From Parafrankia soli (GTDB lineage: Bacteria > Actinomycetota > Actinomycetes > Frankiales > Frankiaceae): DNA of 35,987 nt. Positions within the stretch are counted from its first letter, which is position 1. Each line of letters begins with the position of its first letter. The DNA lies in assembly GCF_001854695.1 (NCBI RefSeq), contig NZ_MAXA01000202.1, positions 30,453-66,439 of the forward strand, read 5' to 3'. A program made the position numbers and the translations under genes. This document shows positions 18,363 to 26,354 of this stretch, piece by piece. The notes beneath the pieces are model-generated. The model made no database searches and had not been told where the DNA came from. It saw only the letters and a list, made by a program, of their open reading frames with translations.

Positions 18363-19358
18363 TCAGATGTCCAGGACGAGACGTCCGCCCAGGCCGCGCG
18401 AGACGCAGACCATCATCGTCCGGCCGCCGTCGCGCTCGGCCGGGGTCAGGACGGTGTCACGGTGGTCGACACCGCCCTCGACCACCGGCGTCTCGCAGGT
18501 GCCGCATGTACCGTCCCGGCAGGAGGAGGTGACGGCGGCCCCGGCCGCCTCCAGCACCTCCAGGACCGACTGCCCGGGCCCGACCCGCAGCACCCGCCCG
18601 CTACGGGCCAGGCGCAGCTCGAAGGCGCCGTCGGTGTCGCGGTGGGCGGGCTCGGCGGGGTGGAACCGCTCGACGTGCAGGGCGCTGGCGGGCCACTGCG
18701 CGCAGTGCCCCTCGATGGCCCCGAGCAGACCCTCGGGCCCGCAGCAGTAGACCGCCGTCTCCTCGTGCTCGCCGGAGGCACGCAGGCCATCCAGGACGGG
18801 GCCGAGGGGAAGCAGCCCGTGGGTGTCCTGCGGGTGCAGGACGACCCGGTCGCCGTGGCGGGCGAGGTCGTCGGCGAAGGCCATCGCCGCGCGGTGGCGC
18901 CCGCCGTAGAGCAGCCGCCACTCGGCGCCGCGCGCGGCGAGCTCGTCGATCATCGGCAGCAGCGGGGTGACGCCGATCCCGCCGGCGACCAGCAGGTAGC
19001 GCGGCGCGGCGACCAGGGGGAACGCGTTGCGCGGCTGCCCGACCGGCAGCAGCGCGCTGACACCGACCCGGTCGTGCAGGTGCACCGAACCGCCGCGGCC
19101 GGCGGCCTCCCGCAGCACCGCGATCCGCCAGTGGTGGCGATCCGCTGGATCACCGCACAGCGAGTACTGCCGCACCGTCCCCGGCCGCACCGTGACGTCG
19201 ACATGCGCGCCGGGTGTCCAGGGCGGCAATGCCGCGCCGGTCGGATCGGCCAGATCGAAACAGACGACATCCTCGGCGACGTGGCGGCGGGCGCGGACCG
19301 TCAGCGTCAGCGTCTGCCGCTGTTCGGCTCGATCCACGGTGGACGGGGACGAGGACAC
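18363..19358 (-). CDS. Phthalate-dioxygenase-reductase-type FMN/2Fe-2S protein
   Basis: Predicted 331 residues with the order flavin domain, NAD domain, C-terminal ferredoxin, as in VanB and phthalate dioxygenase reductase. Flavin motif RQYSLCGDP near residue 65; NAD-binding side YLLVAGGIGVTPLLPM near 120 and YCCGPEGLLGAIE near 200; plant-type 2Fe-2S SCRDGTCGTC plus a later Cys in MMVCVSR. It passes electrons from NAD(P)H to an oxygenase, here probably one of the nearby P450s or a missing Rieske enzyme. GTG at 19358 is chosen for GGAGG 6 nt upstream; longer readings would overlap the LysR gene. It lies 38 bp downstream of that gene on the same strand. Confidence 0.9.
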   Translation of the reverse strand: MSSSPSTVDRAEQRQTLTLTVRARRHVAEDVVCFDLADPTGAALPPWTPGAHVDVTVRPGTVRQYSLCGDPADRHHWRIAVLREAAGRGGSVHLHDRVGVSALLPVGQPRNAFPLVAAPRYLLVAGGIGVTPLLPMIDELAARGAEWRLLYGGRHRAAMAFADDLARHGDRVVLHPQDTHGLLPLGPVLDGLRASGEHEETAVYCCGPEGLLGAIEGHCAQWPASALHVERFHPAEPAHRDTDGAFELRLARSGRVLRVGPGQSVLEVLEAAGAAVTSSCRDGTCGTCETPVVEGGVDHRDTVLTPAERDGGRTMMVCVSRGLGGRLVLDI

Positions 19359-19396
19359 AGGCGACCTCCGACGGAAATCCCACTTCGGACCGGGGC

Positions 19397-20410
19397 CTAG
19401 TTCAGGCGATTTCCTGCGACGGTAACGGCGTTTACTGCCGGGCGGACCGGCGCGGGCGCGACCATCGGGATATTCGATCGCCCCCGCTCCCGCACCCAAT
19501 CGACCTTCTCCTCAGGCGTCTCGGCGGATTCCCAGTCGCCGGCCGCGCTTTCCAGGCTCTCGAGCAGCGTTTCGACCAGCCGGGTGCGCGGCGGACGCCA
19601 CACCACATGGACGGGCAGGGTCGGAACGGGGTCGACCAGTGGAACCGCCCGCGATCCGGCGATTCCCAGCGCGCGTTCCCGGGACGCGAAGCCGACCACC
19701 GGGCGGGTGGTCACCAGCAGCGCGCTCGCCCCCGGGTCGTCGACCTCGGCGACGACCCGCAGCTTGATCCGGGCCCGGTCGGCCGACCGGGAGATCGTGT
19801 CGTACAGCGCGGGGCACTGCGCCCGGTGGAACAGCAGGCAGCCCTGCCGTTCCAGCTCGCAGAACGGCACCTGGTCGCGCTCGGCCCACTCGTGGTGCTC
19901 GCCGACGACGGCCAGGATGCGGACCCGCAGCACCTCCATCGAGTGCAGGCTCGAGGTCGGCGGCAGGCCGAAGATGAAGCCGACGTCGAGCTCCCCGCTG
20001 AGCAGGCTCTTGATCTGCGGCCCGGTCCGCCGCTCCCACAGCCGGGGCTGCAGGCCCGGGTGGGAGTTGTGCAGGCGGGCCAGCGTGGGCGGGAGAATCC
20101 GGTGCCCGGCCGGCAGGTTGAACCCGATGTTGATTTTCCCGGCGCGGCCGGCGGCGGTGTCGCGGGTGATTTCGAGGGTGCGGCGCTTCAGCTCGAGGAT
20201 TCTCTTGGCCTCACCCCGGAAGGCCTGGCCCGCGGGGGTGAGACGGACCTCACGCGAGGTGCGGGCGACCAGTTGCACGCCGACCTCGCGCTCGAGACGG
20301 GCGAGATGCTGGCTCAGTGAGGGCTGCGTCAGGTTCAGTCGCCGGGCGGCCCGGCCAAAATGGACTTCTTCGGCGATGGCAAGGAAAGAAACCAGATGTC
20401 GAAACTCCAC
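19397..20410 (-). CDS. LysR-family regulator
   Basis: Predicted 337 residues. The N-terminal winged helix-turn-helix is clear: MEFRHLVSFLAIAEEVHFG, RRLNLTQPSLSQHLARLE, then VQLVARTSREVRLTPAG. The effector domain begins KINIGFNLPAGHRILPP and includes GELDVGFIFGLPP. The C-terminus is about 30 residues longer than usual and ends in a charged and Pro/Val tail. GTG at 20410 is preferred because GGGAGG stands 7 nt upstream and the protein then begins at the canonical first residue. It probably controls the reductase downstream and perhaps the P450/thioesterase pair upstream. The co-inducer is unknown. Confidence 0.92.
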   Translation of the reverse strand: MEFRHLVSFLAIAEEVHFGRAARRLNLTQPSLSQHLARLEREVGVQLVARTSREVRLTPAGQAFRGEAKRILELKRRTLEITRDTAAGRAGKINIGFNLPAGHRILPPTLARLHNSHPGLQPRLWERRTGPQIKSLLSGELDVGFIFGLPPTSSLHSMEVLRVRILAVVGEHHEWAERDQVPFCELERQGCLLFHRAQCPALYDTISRSADRARIKLRVVAEVDDPGASALLVTTRPVVGFASRERALGIAGSRAVPLVDPVPTLPVHVVWRPPRTRLVETLLESLESAAGDWESAETPEEKVDWVRERGRSNIPMVAPAPVRPAVNAVTVAGNRLN

Positions 20411-20637
20411 GAACTTCCTCCCTAATCCCCCAATCGGCAAGTATAGCCAGCAGGGGTAACAGGCGATGAAGTCGGAGTAAGGTGCGAGTAATTGTTCGGA
20501 ATACATGGCGCTGCGGGCGGCCACCACCGAGACGGCACAGAACCTTTCACATTGTAACAATCCGGACCTGAAATGTGTTCTGCATCTCAATTCATGGAAT
20601 TGCCGTATCGCCGGGACCGAAGTGCGGATCAGCCAGA
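20411..20637. promoter_or_regulatory. AT-richer control region of the LysR gene
   Basis: A leftward -10-like TATACT at 20440-20445 stands 29 nt before the LysR start; no convincing -35. Two small dyads lie farther up: ATTG-TAA-CAAT at 20551-20561 (LysR-like T-N11-A spacing class) and CAATTC-ATG-GAATTG at 20588-20602, the latter shortly after the P450 stop and possibly part of its end signal. Confidence 0.35.
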
Positions 20638-21951
20638 TCAGCCGGGTCGGCCGGTGACCCGCACAGGCAGCGACGACATCCCACGGACGACGATGTTCGG
20701 CCGGTACGGCGGCGGATCGGCCAGCAGGGTCATCCCGGTCAGGCGGGTGGCGATGCCCCGCAGCGCCTCACCGACCTCGAGCCGGACCAACGGGGCGCCC
20801 AGGCAGTAGTGCAGGCCCATCCCAAGGGCGAGATGGCGGCTCACCCGCGCGCCGCCCGCGTAGCGGTCGACGAGGAACTCGTCAGGCCGGTCGAAGGCGC
20901 GGGGGTCACGGTTGGCCGAGCCGAGCATGCAGATGACGGCCTCGCCGGGGGCGAACGTCCGGCCCGCCACGGTCACCTCCGCCCGGGCGGTGCGCGTGGT
21001 CACCTGCGCCGGCGCGTCGAACCGCAGGATCTCCTCCACCGCGGGCAGCGCGAGCCCGGGATCGCGCCGCAGCGCGTCGAGCTGCGCGGGGTCGCGCAGC
21101 AGCGCGAGCACCCCGTTGCCGATCAGGTTGACGGTGGTCTCGTGCCCGGCGACCACGAGGATCAGCAGGGTGCCGAGCAGCTCGGTCGTGGTGAGCCGGT
21201 CACCCTCGGCATGCACCTGGGCGAGCGCGCTGATCAGATCGTCGCGGGGGTCGGCCCGGCGGGCGGTGACGAGCGCGCCGAAGAACTCGCGGAACTCCTC
21301 CACGGCGGCGGTCCGCGCGGCGAGCTCGGCCGGTGAGAGCAGGACGTCGGGGTCGAGCCCGCGCGCGATCCCGGCCGACATCCGGCGCACCGCGGGGTGC
21401 TCGGAGACAGGCACCCCGAGCAGCTCGCAGATCATGGTCAGCGGCAGCGGGTAGGCGAGCCCCTCGATCAGGTCCAGCTCCCCCGCCGCCAGGGCGTCGT
21501 CGATCAGCCCGTCCACGACCTGGCGGGCCAGCGGGCGGGTCGCCTCGATGGTCCGCGGGGTGAACGCCCGACTCACCAGGCCGCGCAGCCGGGTGTGGTC
21601 CGGCGGCTCCATCCACAGGAACGAGCCGGGCAGCTCGACGTCACTGTCCGGGTGGAGCAGCTCCGACTCCTCGGCGTGGCTCCACACCGGGTCGGCGAGG
21701 ATGGCGGCGCACTCGGCATGGCCGGGGACGAGCATGGTGCCGGCCAGCGGGCCCGGTAGGAAGGTGCCGGCCCGGCGCAGCGTGCCGTACGCGGGATAGG
21801 GGTCATGCCGCCACGCCGGATCGAAGGACTCGATCACGGCCTGCGCGAGCGCAGCCTCCGCGTCGGGCACCGCGGGCGCACCGGGCGCGCCCGCGACAGC
21901 GTGCGGCGCACTCGTGGCAGCCTGCGGTGTGCTCGTGGCGGGGCCCGTCAC
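20638..21951 (-). CDS. Cytochrome P450 (coupled to thioesterase)
   Basis: Predicted 437 residues, soluble class I bacterial P450. I-helix VVAGHETTVN, ExxR as EEILR, and heme loop LGMGLHYCLGAPLVRLE with the thiolate Cys are all visible; MEPPDHTRLRGLVSRAF is the usual C-helix region. The usual Phe at the start of the heme loop is replaced (LALGMGLHYC). The first about 35 residues are an Ala/Pro tail. GTG at 21951 overlaps the stop of the upstream hotdog gene (GTGA), so the two are co-translated. It hydroxylates an unknown substrate; coupling to a thioesterase suggests an acyl-CoA or thioester-related compound, which is inference. Confidence 0.93.
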   Translation of the reverse strand: MTGPATSTPQAATSAPHAVAGAPGAPAVPDAEAALAQAVIESFDPAWRHDPYPAYGTLRRAGTFLPGPLAGTMLVPGHAECAAILADPVWSHAEESELLHPDSDVELPGSFLWMEPPDHTRLRGLVSRAFTPRTIEATRPLARQVVDGLIDDALAAGELDLIEGLAYPLPLTMICELLGVPVSEHPAVRRMSAGIARGLDPDVLLSPAELAARTAAVEEFREFFGALVTARRADPRDDLISALAQVHAEGDRLTTTELLGTLLILVVAGHETTVNLIGNGVLALLRDPAQLDALRRDPGLALPAVEEILRFDAPAQVTTRTARAEVTVAGRTFAPGEAVICMLGSANRDPRAFDRPDEFLVDRYAGGARVSRHLALGMGLHYCLGAPLVRLEVGEALRGIATRLTGMTLLADPPPYRPNIVVRGMSSLPVRVTGRPG

Positions 21952-22487
21952 GCCGGCCCCGCGGCCGGCTCCGTGCTCGGCCCCGCGGCGGGGCCGGCGA
22001 CCTCGAACAGCAGGCAGGTGGACGAACCGTGCGCGACCAGGGCACCGGCCGGGTTGGTGACGCGGGCCTCGACCGTCGCCGTGCGGCGCCCGACGTGGAC
22101 GGCCGTCGCGACGCAGGTGAGCATGCCGCCGTCCAGCGCGACCGGCCGGATGAAGTTCACCTTCAGCTCCAGCGTCGTGTAAAGCACTCCGGCGGGCAGG
22201 CGAGTGTAGACCGCGCTGCCCATCGCGGTGTCCATCAGGGTGCTGATAACCCCGCCGTGCACGGTCATCATCGCGTTCGCCGCGGCCGGCGACGGGGTGA
22301 GCGTCCAGGTGGACGAGCCGTCGCCCAGCTCGGCGAGCGTGACGCCGAGGGAGTGGCCGACGCCGATGCCGGCCCGCAGCCCGTGCTCGACGAGATCGGC
22401 GAGATCACGCAGGCGCCGGGCCTGATCAGGCGGGTCGGCCGCGACGACGGTGTCGGTGGTGCGGTCCCGGTCCAAGGTTCGGTCCAT
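21948..22487 (-). CDS. PaaI-type hotdog thioesterase
   Basis: Predicted 179 residues, single hotdog domain of the PaaI/YbgC-like acyl-CoA thioesterase group. The key motif is VHGGVISTLMDTAMGSAV (about 76-93), where HGG and the helix Asp are the usual catalytic and substrate-binding elements; LKVNFIRPV and the following strands complete the fold. A short Ala/Pro tail ends the protein. It hydrolyses acyl- or aryl-CoA thioesters. It is the first gene of the leftward pair with the P450 (4-bp overlap) and diverges from the P450 on the + strand. Specificity cannot be inferred. Confidence 0.88.
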   Translation of the reverse strand: MDRTLDRDRTTDTVVAADPPDQARRLRDLADLVEHGLRAGIGVGHSLGVTLAELGDGSSTWTLTPSPAAANAMMTVHGGVISTLMDTAMGSAVYTRLPAGVLYTTLELKVNFIRPVALDGGMLTCVATAVHVGRRTATVEARVTNPAGALVAHGSSTCLLFEVAGPAAGPSTEPAAGPA

Positions 22488-22801
22488 GGTCGGCGGTCTC
22501 CCGGTGCGTCGGTGTCGACCAACGAGTCGTCGCGCTGCATCGTGACCCCGGCCGAGCGCGGATGGCGAGCCCCATTGGCATCTCGTATCGATCCATCAGC
22601 GACGCCCGGCAGCCGGCGACCGACGGTCCGCGGCCGGCGGTGGACGGTCAGCTGTCGACGGGGCGCAATCGTCCGATTGGACTCGGCACTGGGCGCTGTC
22701 TCCCGGCGCCGCCGTCCTGCATCGTGCGTGCCGCGGAGTGAGTGCACCCGTGCGCGCGGGCGCGGCCGCACGCACCGCGCCGACGTAGGAGTGGGAGAGC
22801 C
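22488..22801. other. Divergent promoter region, no gene seen
   Basis: About 314 bp between the divergent thioesterase and P450 genes. It should hold two promoters. Only short AT-richer patches are seen (near 22575-22600 and 22665-22685), with no convincing -10/-35 pair or strong dyad. GGGAG lies just before the rightward ATG at 22802. Confidence 0.4.
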
Positions 22802-24055
22802 ATGGTCGCCGCCGAGGTCACCGCAGGGGTCGCCGCCGAGTCCGCCCCGGTGGAGTTCACCGCGTTCCATCCGACCCACAAGGCCGATCCGTACGCCGTC
22901 TACCAGCGGGTGCGGGAGGCCCGGCCGCTGTGCCCGTTCATGCTCGGCGACATCCCGGTGACAGTGCTCACCCGGTACGCCGACTGCGAGGCGGTGCTGC
23001 AGAGCGACGACTGGGTGCACGGCTACGACGCCGGCATCAGCCCGTTCCGGGACGGCGCGGCGAGCGCCCCGCGGTCGTTCCTGCGGATGGACCCGCCGGA
23101 CCACACCCGGCTGCGCGGGCTGGTCAACAAGGCGTTCACGCCGCGGATCGTCAACCAGATGGCACCGGGCATCCAGGCCCTCGCCGACCGGCTGGTGGAC
23201 GACGCGCTGGCCACCGGGAGCCTCGACGTCATCAGCGGGTACGCGGCCCTGATCGCGAGCGCGACCCTCGGTCACCTGCTGGGCGTCCCGGACGACGTCG
23301 GCGCGTCGCTGCGCGGCTGGGCGCTGGCCATCGCCCGCGGCACCGACCCCGACAACCTGCTCACCGAGGCCGAGCTCGTCGCACGCCGGCAGGCCACCCA
23401 GGATTTCCAGGCCTACTTCGAGGAGCTGATCGCGCAGCGCCGGGCGAACCCCACCGACGACCTGATCAGCCGGATGGCCGCGGCCCGCGACCGCGACGAC
23501 GCGCTCAGCGAGCTCGAGCTGCTCGGCGTCTCGTCGCTGCTCGTCGTGGCAGGGATGGAGACGTCCATCAACTACGTCGGGTCGGCGGTGCTCTCGCTGC
23601 TGCGCCACCCCGACCAGCTGGCGCTGCTGCGCGCCCGGCCGGAGCTGCTCCCCTCCGCGGTGGAGGAGGTGCTGCGCTACGACCCGCCGACGCAGTTCAC
23701 CATGCGCACCGCGTGCCGCCGGACCGAGCTGGCCGGGCACACGTTCGCCCGCGGCGACGGCGTCCTGCTGGTCAGCGCCGCCGCCGGCCGGGACCCGGCG
23801 GCGTTCACCGACCCCGACCGGTTCGACATCACCCGCTACCACGGGCCGCGCCCGGCCCGCCGGCACCTGGGCTTCAGCGTCGGCATCCACTTCTGCCTGG
23901 GCGCCCCGCTCGCCCGGATCGAGGCGGCGGCGGCCATCGGGGCCCTCGTCCGGCGCACAACCACCCTGGAGCTCGCCGTCGACGAGGCCGAGCTGGTCTA
24001 CCTGCCCAGCCTCATCCACCGCGCGCTGGCCACCCTCCCGGTGCGGGTACGCTGA
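22802..24055 (+). CDS. Cytochrome P450
   Basis: Predicted 417 residues. I-helix VVAGMETSINYVG keeps the acid but has Ser where Thr is usual (AGxETS) and Met where His or Gln is common. ExxR is EEVLR, and heme loop FSVGIHFCLGAPLARIE fits the class I consensus. MDPPDHTRLRGLVNKAFTP is the expected C-helix region. ATG at 22802 is preferred, with GGGAG 5 nt upstream; in-frame upstream sequence is not P450-like. It has no coupled ferredoxin and lies 150 bp before a second P450 on the same strand, so both may share that ferredoxin. Substrate unknown. Confidence 0.93.
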   Translation: MVAAEVTAGVAAESAPVEFTAFHPTHKADPYAVYQRVREARPLCPFMLGDIPVTVLTRYADCEAVLQSDDWVHGYDAGISPFRDGAASAPRSFLRMDPPDHTRLRGLVNKAFTPRIVNQMAPGIQALADRLVDDALATGSLDVISGYAALIASATLGHLLGVPDDVGASLRGWALAIARGTDPDNLLTEAELVARRQATQDFQAYFEELIAQRRANPTDDLISRMAAARDRDDALSELELLGVSSLLVVAGMETSINYVGSAVLSLLRHPDQLALLRARPELLPSAVEEVLRYDPPTQFTMRTACRRTELAGHTFARGDGVLLVSAAAGRDPAAFTDPDRFDITRYHGPRPARRHLGFSVGIHFCLGAPLARIEAAAAIGALVRRTTTLELAVDEAELVYLPSLIHRALATLPVRVR

Positions 24056-24119
24056 GCGAAGCCGGCGGGGATGCTGAGGGGGCGGGCGAGCCTAGCCGAG
24101 CGGCCAGGAAATTCGTGGC

Positions 24120-24190
24120 AGTACGTACTCGGACGGGTCGTTTGTCTCGCGCCCGCGCCGGATGGGAGACTTCGACTGTCGACGTCGAAG
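24120..24190. promoter_or_regulatory. Dyads before the second + strand P450
   Basis: AGTACGTACT (24120-24129) is a perfect 10-bp palindrome. CTTCGAC-N7-GTCGAAG (24170-24190) is a 7-bp perfect inverted repeat ending directly at the ribosome-binding GGGAG of the P450 starting at 24206. Either could be an operator; the second could also form an RNA hairpin against the ribosome site. No regulator is assigned. Confidence 0.4.
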
Positions 24191-24205
24191 GGAGCGGTAC
24201 AGACC

Positions 24206-25498
24206 GTGAGTGAGCTCGAGACCAAGGACTTCTTCCGGGACGAGGAGCTCGTCGCGGACCCGTACCCGTTCCTTGAGGCGATGCGCGGGAAGTGCCCCGT
24301 GCAGCGCGAGAATCACCACGACGTGGTGATGGTGACGGGGTACGACGAGGCGGTCCAGGTCTTCCACGACTCGGCGACCTTCTCCTCGTGCGTCTCGGTG
24401 ACGGGTCCGTTCCCGGGTTTCCCCGTCCCGCTCGAGGGCGACGACGTCACCGAGCTGATCGAGCGGCACCGCGGTGAGCTGCCGATGAACGACCAGCTCC
24501 CCACGCTCGACCCGCCCACGCACACCGCGCACCGCGCGCTGCTGATGCGGCTGATCACGCCGAAGCGCCTCAAGGAGAACGAGGCGCAGATGTGGCGGCT
24601 CGTCGACCAGATGGTCGAGCCGTACCTGGCCGGCGGCGAGGGCGAGTTCATCACCGGCTTCGCCGGGCCGTTCACCCTGCTGGTGATCGCCGATCTGCTG
24701 GGCGTGCCCGAGGAGGACCAGGAGGAGTTCCTCGACCGCCTCCAGCGCCAGCCGCAGGAGAGCGGCGGCATCGGCAGCACCGGCGACGACCACATGGCGC
24801 ACAACCCGCTGGAGTTCCTCTACAACAAGTTCACCGCCTACATCGAGGACCGCCGGCGCGAGCCCCGCGAGGACGTCCTCACCGGGCTGGCGCTGGCGAC
24901 GTTCCCCGACGGGTCGACCCCGGAGGTCATCGACGCCGTCCGGGTCGCGGCCAACCTGTTCTCCGCCGGGCAGGAGACCACCGTCCGGCTACTCTCCTCG
25001 GCACTGAAGATCCTCGCCGAGGACCGCGAGCTCCAGCAGCTGCTGCGGGCCGAGCCGGACCGCGTCGGCAACTTCATCGAGGAGACGCTGCGGCTGGAGA
25101 GCCCGGTCAAGGGCGACTTCCGGCTCTCCCGGGTGCCGACCACCGTCGGCGGCGTCGACCTGCCCGCCGGCACCACGGTCATGGTCGTCAACGGCGCCGC
25201 GAACCGCGACCCGCGCCGCTTCGAGAACCCGAGCGTGTTCGACGTCGCCCGCCCGAACGCCCGCCACCACGTGGCGTTCGGCCGTGGCATCCACACCTGC
25301 CCCGGCGCCCCGCTCGCCCGCGCCGAGGCGCGTGCGAGCATCGAGCGGCTGCTCGAGCGCACCACCGACATCCGGATCTCCGAAAGCGTGCACGGCCCCG
25401 CGGACGACCGCCGGTACAGCTACCTGCCCACCTTCATCCTGCGTGGGCTGACGCACCTCAACCTCGAGTTCACCCTCGCAGAGAGCAAGACGCCATGA
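24206..25498 (+). CDS. Cytochrome P450 with cognate ferredoxin
   Basis: Predicted 430 residues. I-helix FSAGQETTVRLL, ExxR EETLR, and heme loop VAFGRGIHTCPGAPLARAE with the thiolate Cys show a complete class I P450. LDPPTHTAHRALLMRLITP replaces the common DHTRLR sequence, as in several actinobacterial CYPs with an 'ETT' I-helix. GTG at 24206 is chosen since the protein then begins MSELETKDFFRDEELVADPYP and AAGGGAG lies about 10 nt upstream. It overlaps the ferredoxin start by ATGA, so electron donor and P450 are made together. The substrate is unknown, and it is distinct in sequence from the other two P450s here. Confidence 0.93.
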   Translation: MSELETKDFFRDEELVADPYPFLEAMRGKCPVQRENHHDVVMVTGYDEAVQVFHDSATFSSCVSVTGPFPGFPVPLEGDDVTELIERHRGELPMNDQLPTLDPPTHTAHRALLMRLITPKRLKENEAQMWRLVDQMVEPYLAGGEGEFITGFAGPFTLLVIADLLGVPEEDQEEFLDRLQRQPQESGGIGSTGDDHMAHNPLEFLYNKFTAYIEDRRREPREDVLTGLALATFPDGSTPEVIDAVRVAANLFSAGQETTVRLLSSALKILAEDRELQQLLRAEPDRVGNFIEETLRLESPVKGDFRLSRVPTTVGGVDLPAGTTVMVVNGAANRDPRRFENPSVFDVARPNARHHVAFGRGIHTCPGAPLARAEARASIERLLERTTDIRISESVHGPADDRRYSYLPTFILRGLTHLNLEFTLAESKTP

Positions 25499-25683
25499 AA
25501 GTCACTGTTGACGCCGACGGCTGCTGCGGGCATTCCACCTGCTGCACGCTGTGCCCCGAGGTCTTCACCCTCAGCGACGACGGCTACGCGGTAGTCGAGG
25601 TCGACGAGGTCCCCGCGGAGTTCGAGAAGGCTGTGCGGGAGGCCGTCGCGAACTGCCCCGAACGGGCCATCACCGCAAGCTGA
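25495..25683 (+). CDS. P450-partner 3Fe-4S-type ferredoxin
   Basis: Predicted 62 residues, MKVTVDADGCCGHSTCC at the N-terminus and ANCPERAI near the end. The spacing Cys10-x2-His13-x2-Cys16 with a late CP gives the CxxHxxC...CP arrangement known for actinobacterial ferredoxins that serve P450s. The variable central residue, here His, replaces the Cys of 4Fe-4S proteins. Extra Cys at 11, 17 and 20 are unusual. It transfers single electrons to the P450 encoded immediately upstream (ATGA overlap). A cognate NAD(P)H-ferredoxin reductase is not adjacent. Confidence 0.92.
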   Translation: MKVTVDADGCCGHSTCCTLCPEVFTLSDDGYAVVEVDEVPAEFEKAVREAVANCPERAITAS

Positions 25684-25688
25684 CGTCA

Positions 25689-25721
25689 CGCCGGGCCGGC
25701 GGTCTCGCCGCGGGCCCGGCG
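25689..25721. terminator. Bidirectional hairpin between ferredoxin and TetR remnant
   Basis: A 9-bp stem (25689-25697 with 25713-25721) continues after a 3-nt bulge into a 4-bp stem GGCG/CGCC with loop GTCT. It sits between convergent reading frames and ends 10 bp before the stop of the leftward one. No T-run; a GC hairpin terminator is likely. Confidence 0.6.
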
Positions 25722-25730
25722 CTCGTCCGC

Positions 25731-26099
25731 TCACCGCGGGTCGAGGTCGCGGGCGGTCAGCGCCCGGCCGGGCAGCGAGGCGTCCGACCGGGCGCGGAGT
25801 CCGTCGAGGATGACGGCGCGGGCCCGGTCATAGGCGGCGTCGGCCAGCGCACCGGGCATCTCCTGCAGCCCGCGCAGCAGCAGCCAGAACAGGTGGATGA
25901 CGTCGCCGGTGCCGACGTCCGGGCGCAGCGAACCCTCCTGCTGCGCCGCACTCACGAGGCTGTCGATCAGCGCCGTGAGCTCGCCACGGATCCGCAGAAC
26001 CACCGGGTCCGCCCGGATGGCCTCGCCGGTTGCGGGCAGGAACAGGTACGGGATGCGCAGCGTGATTCGGAGCTCCCGGGAGCCGGCGGGCGTCCGCAC
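25731..26099 (-). pseudogene. TetR-family C-terminal fragment, HTH missing
   Basis: About 122 residues resembling the ligand-binding half of a TetR regulator: VVLRIRGELTALIDSLVSAAQQEG, then LRPDVGTGDVIHLFWLLLRGLQEMP and RARAVILDGLRA. No helix-turn-helix precedes it. The frame upstream meets a stop at 26165 within about 20 codons, and the other two frames show none either. A GTG at 26099 could still allow a short protein. The missing 5' half is replaced by a run of 17-bp repeats, so a deletion or rearrangement seems likely. It converges with the P450-ferredoxin genes and may once have controlled them. Confidence 0.7.
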
Positions 26100-26148
26100 G
26101 GAGCCGGGCCGGGGGTGACGCCGCCATGGCCCGCGACTCCTCTCCTCG

Positions 26149-26231
26149 CCGAGCGCTGCCTGTCACCGAGCTCTGTCGGTCACCGAGCTCTCTCTGTTAC
26201 GAGCTCTGCCTGTCATGGAGCGCTGTCTGTC
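26149..26231. repeat. Five imperfect 17-bp tandem repeats
   Basis: Units start at 26149, 26166, 26183, 26200 (16 bp) and 26216; consensus roughly CCGAGCTCTGTCTGTCA, with GAGCTC or GAGCGCT cores. They lie immediately upstream of the TetR remnant. Repeated operator sites or slippage products are both possible. Confidence 0.8.
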
Positions 26232-26354
26232 GCCGGGCGGTGGCAACGCGACGACTCCGGTGCCGCCCCGGTCGTGGCTGCCGTTCGGACGGCGACCGGG
26301 ACCGGTTCGGCACCGGAGAACGTTACGCGCTGGATGTACTGAGCCGCAGCCCGA

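Noticed and set aside
19359-19499. Longer reading of the VanB-type reductase
   Set aside because: It would overlap the LysR coding end. The added residues are Arg/Gly-rich without family features, and GGAGG marks GTG 19358.
26149-26231. Short CRISPR array
   Set aside because: The units are contiguous 16-17 bp repeats without spacers, and no cas genes are present.
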